The notes beneath the pieces were generated by a model. That model worked only from the letters and a program-made list of their open reading frames with translations, did no database searches and had not been told where the DNA came from. From contig CALUXU010000001.1 of the NCBI GenBank assembly GCA_944324825.1, forward strand, positions 310,001-374,000: a DNA stretch of 64,000 bases. Reading direction: 5' to 3'. The first letter of the stretch is position 1; each line of letters opens with the position of its first letter. This DNA is from Candidatus Gastranaerophilales bacterium (GTDB lineage Bacteria; Cyanobacteriota; Vampirovibrionia; Gastranaerophilales; Gastranaerophilaceae). Made by a program: the position numbers and the translations under genes. Below, piece by piece: positions 35,982-44,491 of this stretch.

Positions 35982-36055
35982 TCGATTGAGATTGAAAATC
36001 CGCGAACGGCGAATCACCCGTGAAATTTGCAATAAAAAATAGCAAGGGAGAGATT
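35982..36055. repeat. Left 74 bp direct repeat, candidate attachment site
   Basis: 74 bases, from TCGATTGAGATTGAAAATCC to AGCAAGGGAGAGATT, match 44419-44491 with only a few changes (GAG/GGG, GAACGG/GTACGG, ATTTGC/AACA). The last 16 bases are the 3' end of tRNA-Met. The two copies enclose the ABC-3C, Dpn and AIPR genes. Confidence 0.7.
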
Positions 36056-36178
36056 AGTTTTTCAATATTTTCCCCGTTTGTAGTCATATTTCTTGAAAAA
36101 ATATTTACCAACTCGACCTCACGGACTCTGCCGAAGCAAAACGATTAAGTATCGTTTTGCGAGAGGGAGCCGTGCGCT
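36040..36178 (-). pseudogene. Fragmented tRNA-Met remnant
   Basis: Three pieces of the tRNA-Met gene at 44476-44549 occur in the correct order: the 3' acceptor and T arm (36040-36055), CTCGACCTCACGG (36112-36124) and GAGCCGTGCGCT (36167-36178). They are separated by a 56-base insert and by a 42-base palindromic element with the perfect stem GCAAAACGAT / ATCGTTTTGC and loop TAAGT. The 5' end of the tRNA is absent, so it cannot be functional. Confidence 0.65.
36125..36168. repeat. Small palindromic element with GATTAAGTATC core (tRNA insert)
   Basis: The inverted repeat GCAAAACGAT (36136-36145) / ATCGTTTTGC (36151-36160) has loop TAAGT and is preceded by ACTCTG. It shares loop and flank with 3104-3145 but has a different stem. 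Confidence 0.6.
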
Positions 36179-36610
36179 ACAAGAGAGTCAGGCGAAAACT
36201 TGAGCCTGAATCGATGTAAAGAAACACCTTAAATGATTATTTGTAACAGTCAAAATGAGTATTTAATTATACATAATTTACTACTCGTTTTTCTTACTTT
36301 CTGTAAAACAGAAAGATTTTAGATTTTATTAGTATTTATGGTTTGTAGTTTGTACTTACTAATTCTAAAATTTATATACAACCAAAATATAAATACAAAA
36401 GCAATCTAACTGACAGCTAAGTTAAATAATTTTATTACTTCCTACCGACCAAAGGCGTACCAAAAGCTGCGTATCCAAAATAATCAGCCATCCGAGTTGT
36501 AATTTGATATAAAGAAAATATATGATTAACTATAAGATGAATATGCAATTATAAGTTAATAAAACGCAATAAATTACTACAACCATAATTTTTGCGCTTA
36601 TAATTAGATA

Positions 36611-37798
36611 ATGAACAATTTTTCTCTTAATAATGAAAGACCAGATTCATTCTTGGGCTATTATGTTGAAGCTCCAAGAGCCTTATATCATATCGTCTCA
36701 GACGACTCAATTGGAAAAGTAAGAATTGAAAATTTAGATGATATTTCCATATTCGACTATAAGGGAAGAATTCAAAAATTAGAACAAGTAAAATATAAAT
36801 CACCTTGTAATTTAACCGATTATTCAAAGGATTTGTGGAACACACTTTATAATTGGTTTTGCACAATAGAAAGCTCAAATAAAGATAATATCTGCAGTGA
36901 TATTAAATTTGCGATATATTCTTGGGGTAAATGTGAAATTGGCAATTTAGCAAATGACTTCATAAATATAAAAAATAAAAATGATTTTGATAGAATATGG
37001 AAAAAACAGGAAGAATATTTTAAAGAAAAAGATGATGACAATGAAATAAAACAATATTTTAACAAATTAAACACCAATAAAGAATTATTAAAATTTATTC
37101 TAAATTCTTTTTATATTGAACAACCTGTAAAATCATCATCAGAAGATTTTTTACAAATGCTCACAAATAAATACGGAGGAACTTTTAAACCAATAAATAA
37201 TTTTAATGTTTATATAAAGGGATGTTTTGGTATTGAATTAGAAAACCCAAAACTAAAGACAGAAAAAATTATAGAAATAACTCGTCAGCAATTTAACTTT
37301 TATAAAGATAGATATGATAGACTTAACGAATATCAATTAGTTGATAGTCTTAAAATAGAAATAGAAAAAATAGAAAATTTGAAAGATTCTTTAATGGTAA
37401 AGCAGTTACAAGAAGTTAATTTGAACGACTCTATTGAAACTGCAATAAGAGATTCTATTGCTTGGGAAATTTTATGTACAGATTGCTCTGTTAGCGGATA
37501 TATAAATGAACTAGATATTAATCAAATATATTATGATGCAAAAAATGAATGGAAAGAACATAGAAACTATCTTAGTAGGCAAAATAAAGAATATGATGGT
37601 GCAGATTTATATGATAGATGTTGCAACGAAGGTGAAAATATAAAACCTAAACGATTAACTATTCGTGGTTCTCAAAAGAGAGTCGCACGGGGGATTTATA
37701 ATGTATTAGCAAACAAACCTGTAAATCACGATTATTCAGTGGGATGGCACTATCAATATGAAGATAAATTTAAGGACTTTTATGAAAACAATATATAA
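36611..37798 (+). CDS. ABC-three-component (ABC-3C) system, first component with nuclease-like N-terminus
   Basis: A 395-residue protein, the opening gene of a three-gene ABC-3C defence system. The N-terminal block (residues 16-61) has GYYVEAPRALYHIV, a strand with IENLDDISIFD (D44), then LEQVKYK (Q59-V-K61). This is the pattern of PD-(D/E)xK nuclease-fold domains related to Cap4/DUF4297. LWNTLYNWF follows. The C-terminal half has WHYQYEDKFKDFY. There are no membrane helices. In this class, as described from comparative genomics, the first component is the effector and the other two sense or regulate. The nuclease role is my inference. Confidence 0.7.
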   Translation: MNNFSLNNERPDSFLGYYVEAPRALYHIVSDDSIGKVRIENLDDISIFDYKGRIQKLEQVKYKSPCNLTDYSKDLWNTLYNWFCTIESSNKDNICSDIKFAIYSWGKCEIGNLANDFINIKNKNDFDRIWKKQEEYFKEKDDDNEIKQYFNKLNTNKELLKFILNSFYIEQPVKSSSEDFLQMLTNKYGGTFKPINNFNVYIKGCFGIELENPKLKTEKIIEITRQQFNFYKDRYDRLNEYQLVDSLKIEIEKIENLKDSLMVKQLQEVNLNDSIETAIRDSIAWEILCTDCSVSGYINELDINQIYYDAKNEWKEHRNYLSRQNKEYDGADLYDRCCNEGENIKPKRLTIRGSQKRVARGIYNVLANKPVNHDYSVGWHYQYEDKFKDFYENNI

Positions 37799-38306
37799 AA
37801 AATACTGTAATGATATACAAAATCCTGTTCTTGGGGCTTATTTAATATATGTATTTTCAAATACTTTTTACCAGGAAAGAGGTATTTGTCCAAATTTGAT
37901 TGATATATTTATTTTTATACCATTAATAATGGTTAGAGATGTTAGAGAACTTATATTTTGGTTTGACAATGCTGATAAATCTCATCAAATAACAAAAATT
38001 AGTAAGCTGTACGAAAAAATAGGATATATAGGAAAATCAAAAGATAACTTCGTTCTAGGAACTATAAATGGAGTAATATTAAAATTTAGAGAATTTGTTA
38101 TGTCTTCAATTATATTTGCTATAGAAGCAAATTTAATAGTGGTTAATTCCAATGGAACTGTTCAAACAAATGATACAAATTTGCATAACAAAGGATTAAA
38201 TGAAGAATTGATAGCTCTAATAAAAGCTACAAATATATTAGCAAAAATTTATGCAAAAGATAACGATATTAATAATGTTATTAAAAACTTAGAGGTAATC
38301 CTATAA
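37782..38306 (+). CDS. ABC-three-component system middle component
   Basis: I place the start at the ATG at 37782 (174 residues, ribosome binding site AAGGA), 17 bases inside the first gene, rather than at 37758. Features of the ABC-3C middle-component family are the N-terminal block NPVLGAYLIYVFSNTFYQ, a helix LIDIFIFIPLIMVRD, and a winged-helix-like end. It has no enzyme motif; in such systems it is thought to link the ATPase to the effector. It overlaps the ATPase gene by one base. Confidence 0.75.
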   Translation: MKTIYKKYCNDIQNPVLGAYLIYVFSNTFYQERGICPNLIDIFIFIPLIMVRDVRELIFWFDNADKSHQITKISKLYEKIGYIGKSKDNFVLGTINGVILKFREFVMSSIIFAIEANLIVVNSNGTVQTNDTNLHNKGLNEELIALIKATNILAKIYAKDNDINNVIKNLEVIL

Positions 38307-40219
38307 TGAAAAATATTCAAATAGAAAACATTGTAATATGGCCCAAAAATCCAAAATTAGAACCAAAAATTCTTTCATTTGCAAAAGGTAAAATTAATAT
38401 AATTTATGGGTTATCACAAACAGGGAAATCTGCAATTATACCTATAATAGATTATTGCTTAGGAAGTACACAAAATAAAATCCCAGTAGGTTATATTAGA
38501 GATTATTCTGCTTGGTATGGAATTGTGTTAAATATTAATGAAACAAAAGTGCTAATAGTAAGAGAGAATCTTGATGAAGCAAGTAATAAAATTATAGTGT
38601 TAGAAAATATAAAAAATATACCTATGCTTATTGACAGAAGCAATGAAAAAAATGTTGAAGACTTTAAATTAGAACTAAATAAAATTATGGGCGTTCCTTT
38701 TTACGAACCAACTAATTCTTTAGGTATAAGAAATTCAAGACTAAGTTTTAGGGATTTAGTTACTTTTAATTTTCAACCACAATATATTGTTGCTAATCCG
38801 AATTGTTTGCTATATAAAATGGATACTTCACAATACAAACGTTTAATGTTGCCAGTCTTTAATCTTGTAATTGGTGCAGAGACATTAGAAAATATAGAAA
38901 ATAGAATTAAATTAGATGCTTTAAGAGAAAAGTTAAATAAGTTAAACAAAAGAAAAGAAGAAACTAAAAGAGCAAAAAATATACAACTTGAAAAATGTGA
39001 GTCTATTATTTCTAATGCAATTAAATATGGCTTGCTTAATGAGACTTATTCTAATAAAGTCAGAAATCAAAAAGAGTATAAAAGTATTTTGAAAATACTT
39101 TCTGAAAAAACTATAAGAGATTTATCTCCAAATTTAAAAAATGCAGATTCGATTAGTGATTTATTAAATGATATTAATAAAGAAATAGAACCATTAAATA
39201 GTAGATTAATAACTTTGCAATCGCAGAAAGAATATATAGAGGAGCTCATAGAATTATTAAAAGAACGGAATGAAAAAATAAAAATGAAGTCGAATCGTTT
39301 GGAAATTGCAAAATTTATTAAATCTTTTTGCGAAGAAAATGCTGAAGAAACAGCTTGTTTAGGGGATTTAGAAGAAATATGTTCGAATTTAGATGTTTTG
39401 ACAAATAATTTAAACGAAAGACTTGAACCTGAAATTGCATTATATGTCAAAAAACTTTTAGACATTGATAAAGAACTGAATAATATTTCAATAAATATTG
39501 AAGCTTTAAAAAATGAAAAATTTGAAATTTCTAAAATTGGTGAAAAGAAAAATATAGTAGAAAAAATATATGAAGATATAATTATAAAATCAAAAATCTT
39601 ATTAGAATTTGCAAATTCAAAAGATGAAGATATAAATGAAAAAATAAAAGATATTCAAAAACAAATTGACGAAATAAGTATAGATGATGTTGAAGCCGAA
39701 TACAATAATTGTATTAAAAATATAATAAAATATGGACAAAAATATTTGCCAGATATAAAAGAATTTCATTATATTTCGCAATTTATTAAAGATGATATGA
39801 CAATTAAAGTTAAGAAAGATGAATATACACATAAGGATTTTTATTTATGGGAAACTGGTAGTGGTTCCAATTGGGTAGCTTTCCATATTGGAGTAATTTT
39901 AGGCTTCCATTTTCACTTTATAGAAAAGAAACTTCCTATACTTAATTTTATAATGTACGATCAACCAAGCCAAGTATATTTCCCACAAAAAATACTTACA
40001 GAAAAAGATAAGAAATTTGAAGATAAAGATATTGAACAAGTGAAAAAAATGTTTAAAACCTTTGAAAATGCAGTTAAAGATGCTAATGGTAATTTACAAA
40101 TTATAGTATCCGATCATGCCGATGAATTAGTTTGGGGAGATATCTCTGATGAACACAAACACATTGTTGCTAATTGGAGTAGTGGTGAAGCGTTAATTCC
40201 ACAAGAATGGATTTCTTAA
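38306..40219 (+). CDS. ABC-three-component system ATPase (DUF3732, SMC/Rad50-like)
   Basis: A 637-residue ATPase. The N-terminus reads IQIENIVIWPKNPKLEPKIL, followed by Walker A YGLSQTGKSAIIPIIDYCLG (about residues 34-53). A long charged coiled coil (about residues 195-480) contains a cysteine pair CEENAEETACLGDLEEICSN (about 348-367). The C-terminal lobe has WETGSGSNWVAFHIGVILGF and the DUF3732 Walker B variant FIMYDQPSQVYFP (about 549-561). It is probably the sensor motor that controls the nuclease-like first component. Anti-phage activity is inferred from the family. It is strongly AT-rich, like the rest of the island. Confidence 0.85.
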   Translation: MKNIQIENIVIWPKNPKLEPKILSFAKGKINIIYGLSQTGKSAIIPIIDYCLGSTQNKIPVGYIRDYSAWYGIVLNINETKVLIVRENLDEASNKIIVLENIKNIPMLIDRSNEKNVEDFKLELNKIMGVPFYEPTNSLGIRNSRLSFRDLVTFNFQPQYIVANPNCLLYKMDTSQYKRLMLPVFNLVIGAETLENIENRIKLDALREKLNKLNKRKEETKRAKNIQLEKCESIISNAIKYGLLNETYSNKVRNQKEYKSILKILSEKTIRDLSPNLKNADSISDLLNDINKEIEPLNSRLITLQSQKEYIEELIELLKERNEKIKMKSNRLEIAKFIKSFCEENAEETACLGDLEEICSNLDVLTNNLNERLEPEIALYVKKLLDIDKELNNISINIEALKNEKFEISKIGEKKNIVEKIYEDIIIKSKILLEFANSKDEDINEKIKDIQKQIDEISIDDVEAEYNNCIKNIIKYGQKYLPDIKEFHYISQFIKDDMTIKVKKDEYTHKDFYLWETGSGSNWVAFHIGVILGFHFHFIEKKLPILNFIMYDQPSQVYFPQKILTEKDKKFEDKDIEQVKKMFKTFENAVKDANGNLQIIVSDHADELVWGDISDEHKHIVANWSSGEALIPQEWIS

Positions 40220-40322
40220 ATATTTTCTACATTTTAATATTTATAATTGTATTGAGTATTATGGCTCAATTAGGATATTTCAAAATATAGATATATTCAT
40301 ATTTTTATAATAAAATAAAATC

Positions 40323-41081
40323 ATGCAACAGCATTATAAAAAGGATGGTATAACCTTATTTCAAGGTGATTGTATTGAGATTTTAAACAAAGCAACACCA
40401 GAATCCGTTGATATGATTTTTGCAGATCCACCGTATATGTTATCTAATGGTGGCATTACATGCCAATCTGGAAAGGTTGTTTCAGTCAATAAAGGCAAAT
40501 GGGATGAGAGTAAAGGGATTGATGAGGATTTTGAATTCCATCAAAAATGGATTAATGCTTGCAAAAGAGTATTGAAACCGAATGGAACAATCAGGATTTC
40601 GGGAACTTACCATTCTATTTATGCTTGTGGGTTTGCCTTACAAAAAAACGGATTTAAAATTTTAAATGATATTTGTTGGTTTAAGCCAAATGCTTCGCCG
40701 AATATGTCTTGCAGGTATTTTACAGCAAGCCATGAAACACTTTTGTGGGCAAAAATCGATAATAAGGAAAGACATACATTCAATTATGAGCTTATAAAAA
40801 ATGGTAATTGGAATGAAGATTTTATTAAAAAAACGGAAAAACAAATGCGTTCAGTTTGGGCAATAGGAACTCCTAAAAATTATGAAAAAGAATTTGGTAA
40901 ACATCCAACACAAAAACCTTTAGAATTGTTAAGGCGTATAATCCTTGCATCAACGAATGTTGGTGATTTGATTCTTGATCCTTTTACAGGAAGCTCAACA
41001 ACTGGTATAATGGCTTTAGAATTAAATAGAAAATTTATTGGTATAGACTTGGAAAAAGAATATTTAGACAAAGTTGCTTAA
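40323..41081 (+). CDS. DpnA-like (M.DpnIIB) DNA adenine methyltransferase
   Basis: A 252-residue beta-class N6-adenine methyltransferase, with catalytic motif IV (DPPY, residues 35-38, in MIFADPPYMLSNGG) before the SAM motif I (LDPFTGSSTTG, about 217-227). The sequence resembles M.DpnIIB (DpnA), the second enzyme of the DpnII system, which methylates GATC in double- and single-stranded DNA. DpnA-like features are NPNGTIRISGTYHSIYACG and KHPTQKPLELLRRIILAS. There is no DpnM partner gene. It sits directly before a DpnI-like gene, so its product would be that enzyme's target. Confidence 0.85.
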   Translation: MQQHYKKDGITLFQGDCIEILNKATPESVDMIFADPPYMLSNGGITCQSGKVVSVNKGKWDESKGIDEDFEFHQKWINACKRVLKPNGTIRISGTYHSIYACGFALQKNGFKILNDICWFKPNASPNMSCRYFTASHETLLWAKIDNKERHTFNYELIKNGNWNEDFIKKTEKQMRSVWAIGTPKNYEKEFGKHPTQKPLELLRRIILASTNVGDLILDPFTGSSTTGIMALELNRKFIGIDLEKEYLDKVA

Positions 41082-41083
41082 GT

Positions 41084-41848
41084 ATGAATTTATTTTTTAA
41101 TACAAATTTAGCAGAAGAATATCACTCAAATTCTCAGAAAATCAGAGTAATGAGTGAAAATTGGGTAAATGATAATGTTTATTGCGTAAGGTGTGGTAAC
41201 AAATTATCTCATTTTGAGAATAATAAACCTGTTGGGGATTTCTATTGCGAAAAATGTAAAGAAGAATTTGAATTAAAGAGTAACAAGTCAAAACTAGGCA
41301 AAAAAATAGTTGATGGTGCTTATGAAACAATGATAGATAAAATTAGAAATGGTGACGTACCTAATTTTTTCTACTTGAATTATGATTTAAAAACTTATTC
41401 TGTTAATAATTTAATAATCATTCCTAAACATTATTTCACTGAAAGTATTATTCTAAAAAGACCTCCACTACCTGAAACAGCACGTAGAGCAGGATGGATT
41501 GGTTGTAATATTGATGTTTCATCAATACCATCATCAGGAAAACTATACTTGATTTCTAATCGACAAGTTGTTGATAAAAATATAGTTATTTCGAATTTCA
41601 ATAAAATGTTATTTTTAAGAAGTCAAAAAAATGAACTAAAAGGATGGATATTAGATATAATGAAATGTATTGATTTATTAAATAAGAAAAATTTCACATT
41701 AGATGAAATATATTCTTTTGAAAATTTCTTAAAATTAAAACATCCTAATAACAACAATGTTAGAGCAAAAATAAGACAGCAGTTGCAATTTTTAAGAGAT
41801 TATGGTTATTTAACTTTTACTAAAAGAGGAGAATATACTTTATTATGA
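41084..41848 (+). CDS. DpnI-like type IIM restriction endonuclease (cuts methylated GATC)
   Basis: A 254-residue protein of DpnI size and sequence. The zinc-binding cysteines are C34, C37, C55 and C58 (CVRCG and CEKC). The PD-(D/E)xK catalytic residues are D52, E63 and K65 in PVGDFYCEKCKEEFELKS, with the DpnI spacing kept. ETARRAGWIGCNIDVSSIPS is a DpnI block. A C-terminal winged helix (RAKIRQQLQFLRDYGYLTF) would read methyl-adenine. DpnI cuts Gm6ATC. It follows the DpnA-like gene by 2 bases and is coupled to the next ORF by an ATGA overlap. The product looks intact. Confidence 0.92.
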   Translation: MNLFFNTNLAEEYHSNSQKIRVMSENWVNDNVYCVRCGNKLSHFENNKPVGDFYCEKCKEEFELKSNKSKLGKKIVDGAYETMIDKIRNGDVPNFFYLNYDLKTYSVNNLIIIPKHYFTESIILKRPPLPETARRAGWIGCNIDVSSIPSSGKLYLISNRQVVDKNIVISNFNKMLFLRSQKNELKGWILDIMKCIDLLNKKNFTLDEIYSFENFLKLKHPNNNNVRAKIRQQLQFLRDYGYLTFTKRGEYTLL

Positions 41849-42054
41849 AAACATTTATGTTTTATACACGAGATGGTTTTACGCAAGATATAAATAACAA
41901 GGATATTGAGAATATGCAAATTTTAGGGTTTGTTCAGGGTATCGACACAACATCTGCATATAAAAATTTTAGAAAAATTTTTAATCAAAATAATGAATAC
42001 TATTTTAAGGAAATAATTGCTCAAGAAGTTATTGGAAAACCAACATATTTTTAA
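41845..42054 (+). CDS. Small conserved-type protein coupled to the DpnI-like gene, 69 residues
   Basis: The start overlaps the DpnI-like stop as ATGA, so translation is coupled. The 69 residues begin MKTFMFYTRDGFTQDINNKD and ENMQILGFVQG, a pattern seen in small uncharacterised proteins of mobile DNA, and end KPTYF. No enzyme motif is present. In Streptococcus pneumoniae, dpnC (DpnI) is likewise followed by a small gene, dpnD, in an overlapping pair; this gene has that position but I see no homology to DpnD. It continues over the point where the DpnII-like remnant begins, in another frame. Confidence 0.55.
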   Translation: MKTFMFYTRDGFTQDINNKDIENMQILGFVQGIDTTSAYKNFRKIFNQNNEYYFKEIIAQEVIGKPTYF

Positions 42055-42719
42055 ATTTAAAATGCATTCCTTTGCTTTTAGCTGTAAGAGCTAATGAAAT
42101 TTATACAATAGATAAGGATGGGGAATATAATTTTTCATTCAAGAAAATGAATTATTCTATTGAAGAATATAAAATGTTTATGAGAAAAACGAAACTTTTT
42201 GATTTGCTACAAAACCATATTGTAAATAATTTAGTAGATTATGCAACAGGTGTTGAAACGGGGTTAGATTCTAATGCTCGTAAAAATCGTGGCGGGCATT
42301 TAATGGAAAATCTTGTTGAAAGTTATATTCAAAAAGCAGGCTTCGTTAAGGGGCAAAATTACTTTAAAGAAATGTATATCCATGAAATTGAGCAAAAATG
42401 GAATGTAAATTTATCGGCAATTTCTAATCAGGGTAAAATGGAAAAACGTTTTGATTTTGTAATTAAAACAGATAAACAAATTTATGTAATTGAAACTAAC
42501 TTCTATGCTAGTGGAGGCTCAAAATTAAACGAAACAGCAAGAAGTTATAAAACACTTGCACAAGAAGTCGCAACAATAGATGGAGTAACATTTATCTGGT
42601 TTACTGACGGTTGTGGGTGGAACAGTGCTAAAAACAATCTTGAAGAAACATTCGATGTTTTGGATACGATTTATAATATTCAAGATATAGAAAATAAAAT
42701 AATCCACTGTTTAGATTAA
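42009..42719 (+). pseudogene. DpnII/MboI-like restriction endonuclease, N-terminal truncation
   Basis: The frame is open from 42009 and reads DpnII-like sequence from about 42051 (LKCIPLLLAVRA) to the TAG-free end at 42719. Recognisable blocks are NYSIEEYKMFMRKTKLFDLL, NLVDYATGVETGLDSNARKN, KRFDFVIKTDKQIYVIETNF, GGSKLNETARSYK and NLEETFDVLDTIYNI. The catalytic core is present, but the first quarter of DpnII (about 65-70 residues) is missing. No ATG or ribosome binding site precedes it; the first start-like codon is a TTG at 42072. It is likely a remnant or an N-terminally shortened protein. DpnII cuts unmethylated GATC. Confidence 0.75.
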
Positions 42720-42762
42720 CTATGCAATGGATTATTTAAATGTTTAACAAGTAAGAAACATA

Positions 42763-43929
42763 TTACTTTCTTTTTAATAAATACCCATTTATATACACTT
42801 CTTTAAAAAGATTACTCCATAGATTACTATTTTTTGCTATAACATCTGGATTTTCTGTTTTTTCATCTAAAATTATACTTGCCAAATTTGTACCAATATT
42901 ATTCCATACTGTTGAAGGATTTTCTAACCAAGAATAATTACCATTTGTCTTTGTAACTAAAGCTCTAAAAGCACCTACAATAGGAAACATAAGTCCTCTA
43001 GGAACAATATATTTTATATCATTCTGATAAAAAACAGTCTTTCCAATTACTTCCCCTGTGTATTTAGCATATTTTCTAGACCCATACCTGTATTTTCCAC
43101 TACAATTTGCTTTATCAGCAAAAGTTAACTCTACATTATCCCAGAGATCAAAAATATCTTTTATTATTGGTGTCATATTTTCAATTACTTTATTCCTATT
43201 ATCTAAATTTATAAATTTCTTTAAACTTGCTTCTTTCCCTGAATAACACTGTATTGGTTGAGTATCAGACAAGATGCCTGCTTGTGTAAAATTGGGATAT
43301 ATATCTTGATTAAACATAAGCAATATAGCAATTATTTCCCTTATGTCTATTGGTTTTTCTTCATTCATTCTATATGCAATATTATCTGAAAATTTTAAAG
43401 GATTTAATGCTTTTTTAATAGGCTCAAAACTACTTTTTAATTCTTCTATTGATTTTAAGTCTACTTGAACAGATGTATTTCTTGCTTCAGCTAAATCTAC
43501 AGGGGACTCTAAATCTGTTATAAATTCAAAAAAAACATATCGATCAGATAAAATGCTATCTAATTTTACTTTATTATCAAGAATTGCTCTTAGTGTGTGC
43601 CCTCCATCTATATTCCCATGTAGCATAGGATCGGACATTTTTATAGTAGCAATATTAGATTTATTATCAAAATTTATGTCCTCAACAGACATTAGTATTC
43701 CCCTATTTAGTTCATGAAAATTAGAATTATCCTCTAAACTCTTGATGATCCTTTTTGCAACATTAGTATTCATTTTTTGTTCTCTTGGATTTGTTCCCAT
43801 CCAATTAACAAAAGCGGCAGGAATAGAATCTGCTTTAACATAGCAGACATATTTTGCACGTCCTGTTGATAGTGTTGGGTCTTCCATTTTTTTAAATGCT
43901 TTAACTTGTAATTCAAATTTTTCAGTCAT
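42763..43929 (-). CDS. AIPR-like abortive phage infection protein
   Basis: A 388-residue protein with the central block MLHGNIDGGHTLRAILDN (about residues 101-118), which resembles the (N/D)GxxTxxA core of AIPR (abortive infection) and related ParB-like DGQHR proteins. The N-terminal strand region FELQVKAFKKMEDP and the later EARNTSVQVDLKSIEEL fit this family. There is no signal peptide. It faces the Dpn locus, 43 bases away, and is the rightmost gene of the island. It likely acts in phage defence, though the mechanism is unknown for the family. The assignment rests on the core motif. Confidence 0.6.
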   Translation of the reverse strand: MTEKFELQVKAFKKMEDPTLSTGRAKYVCYVKADSIPAAFVNWMGTNPREQKMNTNVAKRIIKSLEDNSNFHELNRGILMSVEDINFDNKSNIATIKMSDPMLHGNIDGGHTLRAILDNKVKLDSILSDRYVFFEFITDLESPVDLAEARNTSVQVDLKSIEELKSSFEPIKKALNPLKFSDNIAYRMNEEKPIDIREIIAILLMFNQDIYPNFTQAGILSDTQPIQCYSGKEASLKKFINLDNRNKVIENMTPIIKDIFDLWDNVELTFADKANCSGKYRYGSRKYAKYTGEVIGKTVFYQNDIKYIVPRGLMFPIVGAFRALVTKTNGNYSWLENPSTVWNNIGTNLASIILDEKTENPDVIAKNSNLWSNLFKEVYINGYLLKRK

Positions 43930-43953
43930 TTCATTCTCCTTAAATACTAAAAA

Positions 43954-43980
43954 CTACACCCCAATACAATAAAGGTGTAG
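43954..43980 (-). promoter_or_regulatory. Inverted repeat upstream of the AIPR-like gene
   Basis: CTACACC (43954-43960) and GGTGTAG (43974-43980) form a 7-base dyad 25 bases upstream of the start codon. It is a candidate operator or leader hairpin. Confidence 0.35.
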
Positions 43981-44203
43981 AGTACAATTAAAATGAAATA
44001 TAAAATTAACACTTCCACATCAATATTGATACTGGTATTCTAGTAGAACATTTCCCACAGAATGACTAATATATACCATGCTGAAAAATATTAGTCAAGA
44101 TAAATTATCAAATTAAAAATTTAAAAATTTGAATAAATTGGTCTTGGGCAGAATAAAATTTATGTCATTTTTTAATATTTGCACAACTGGACTATACCAA
44201 AAT

Positions 44204-44387
44204 AATCAAACTATCCGTACACCTTAAAAATGGTGCTAAACCCAGCTATATTAAGAAAAAATCAAACTATCCGTACAGTCCCCCAAAAGTCCATTTCGGC
44301 AGTTTGATTTTTTTGGTAAACTTAATTTTCCGACCCGAAAACGCCCTCACAGAGCGGACTGTCCAAAATAATCAAAGTATCCGTACA
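44204..44387. repeat. Three-copy direct repeat ATCAAACTATCCGTACA with one terminator-like dyad
   Basis: Copies lie at 44204-44220, 44261-44277 and 44371-44387 (the last with G for C), 57 and 110 bases apart. The middle copy lies within an inverted repeat AAAAAATCAAACT (44256-44268) / AGTTTGATTTTTT (44301-44313). The stretch 43981-44418 has no gene, and the rest of it shows nothing I can name. Confidence 0.6.
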
Positions 44388-44418
44388 AATAAAACCGGTC
44401 GTTAAATTACAGCCTGAA

Positions 44419-44491
44419 TCGATTGGGATTGAAAATCCGCGTACGGCGAATCACCCGTGAAATAACAATAAAAAATAGCAAGGGAGAGATT
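44419..44491. repeat. Right 73 bp direct repeat, candidate attachment site
   Basis: Matches 35982-36055. It ends in the acceptor and T-arm of the intact tRNA-Met gene, as expected where an element has used a tRNA 3' end as its target. Confidence 0.7.

Larger units (their letters stand above)
35802..36610. other. Noncoding left edge of the defence island
   Basis: 809 bases without a gene, very AT-rich except for the tRNA-like patch at 35982-36200. The remainder (36230-36600) shows no ORF, hairpin or clear promoter apart from AT-rich stretches upstream of the first ABC-3C gene. Confidence 0.6.

Noticed and set aside
44204-44387. CRISPR array
   Set aside because: Only three copies of about 17 bases, unequal spacing, one imperfect copy and no cas genes nearby.
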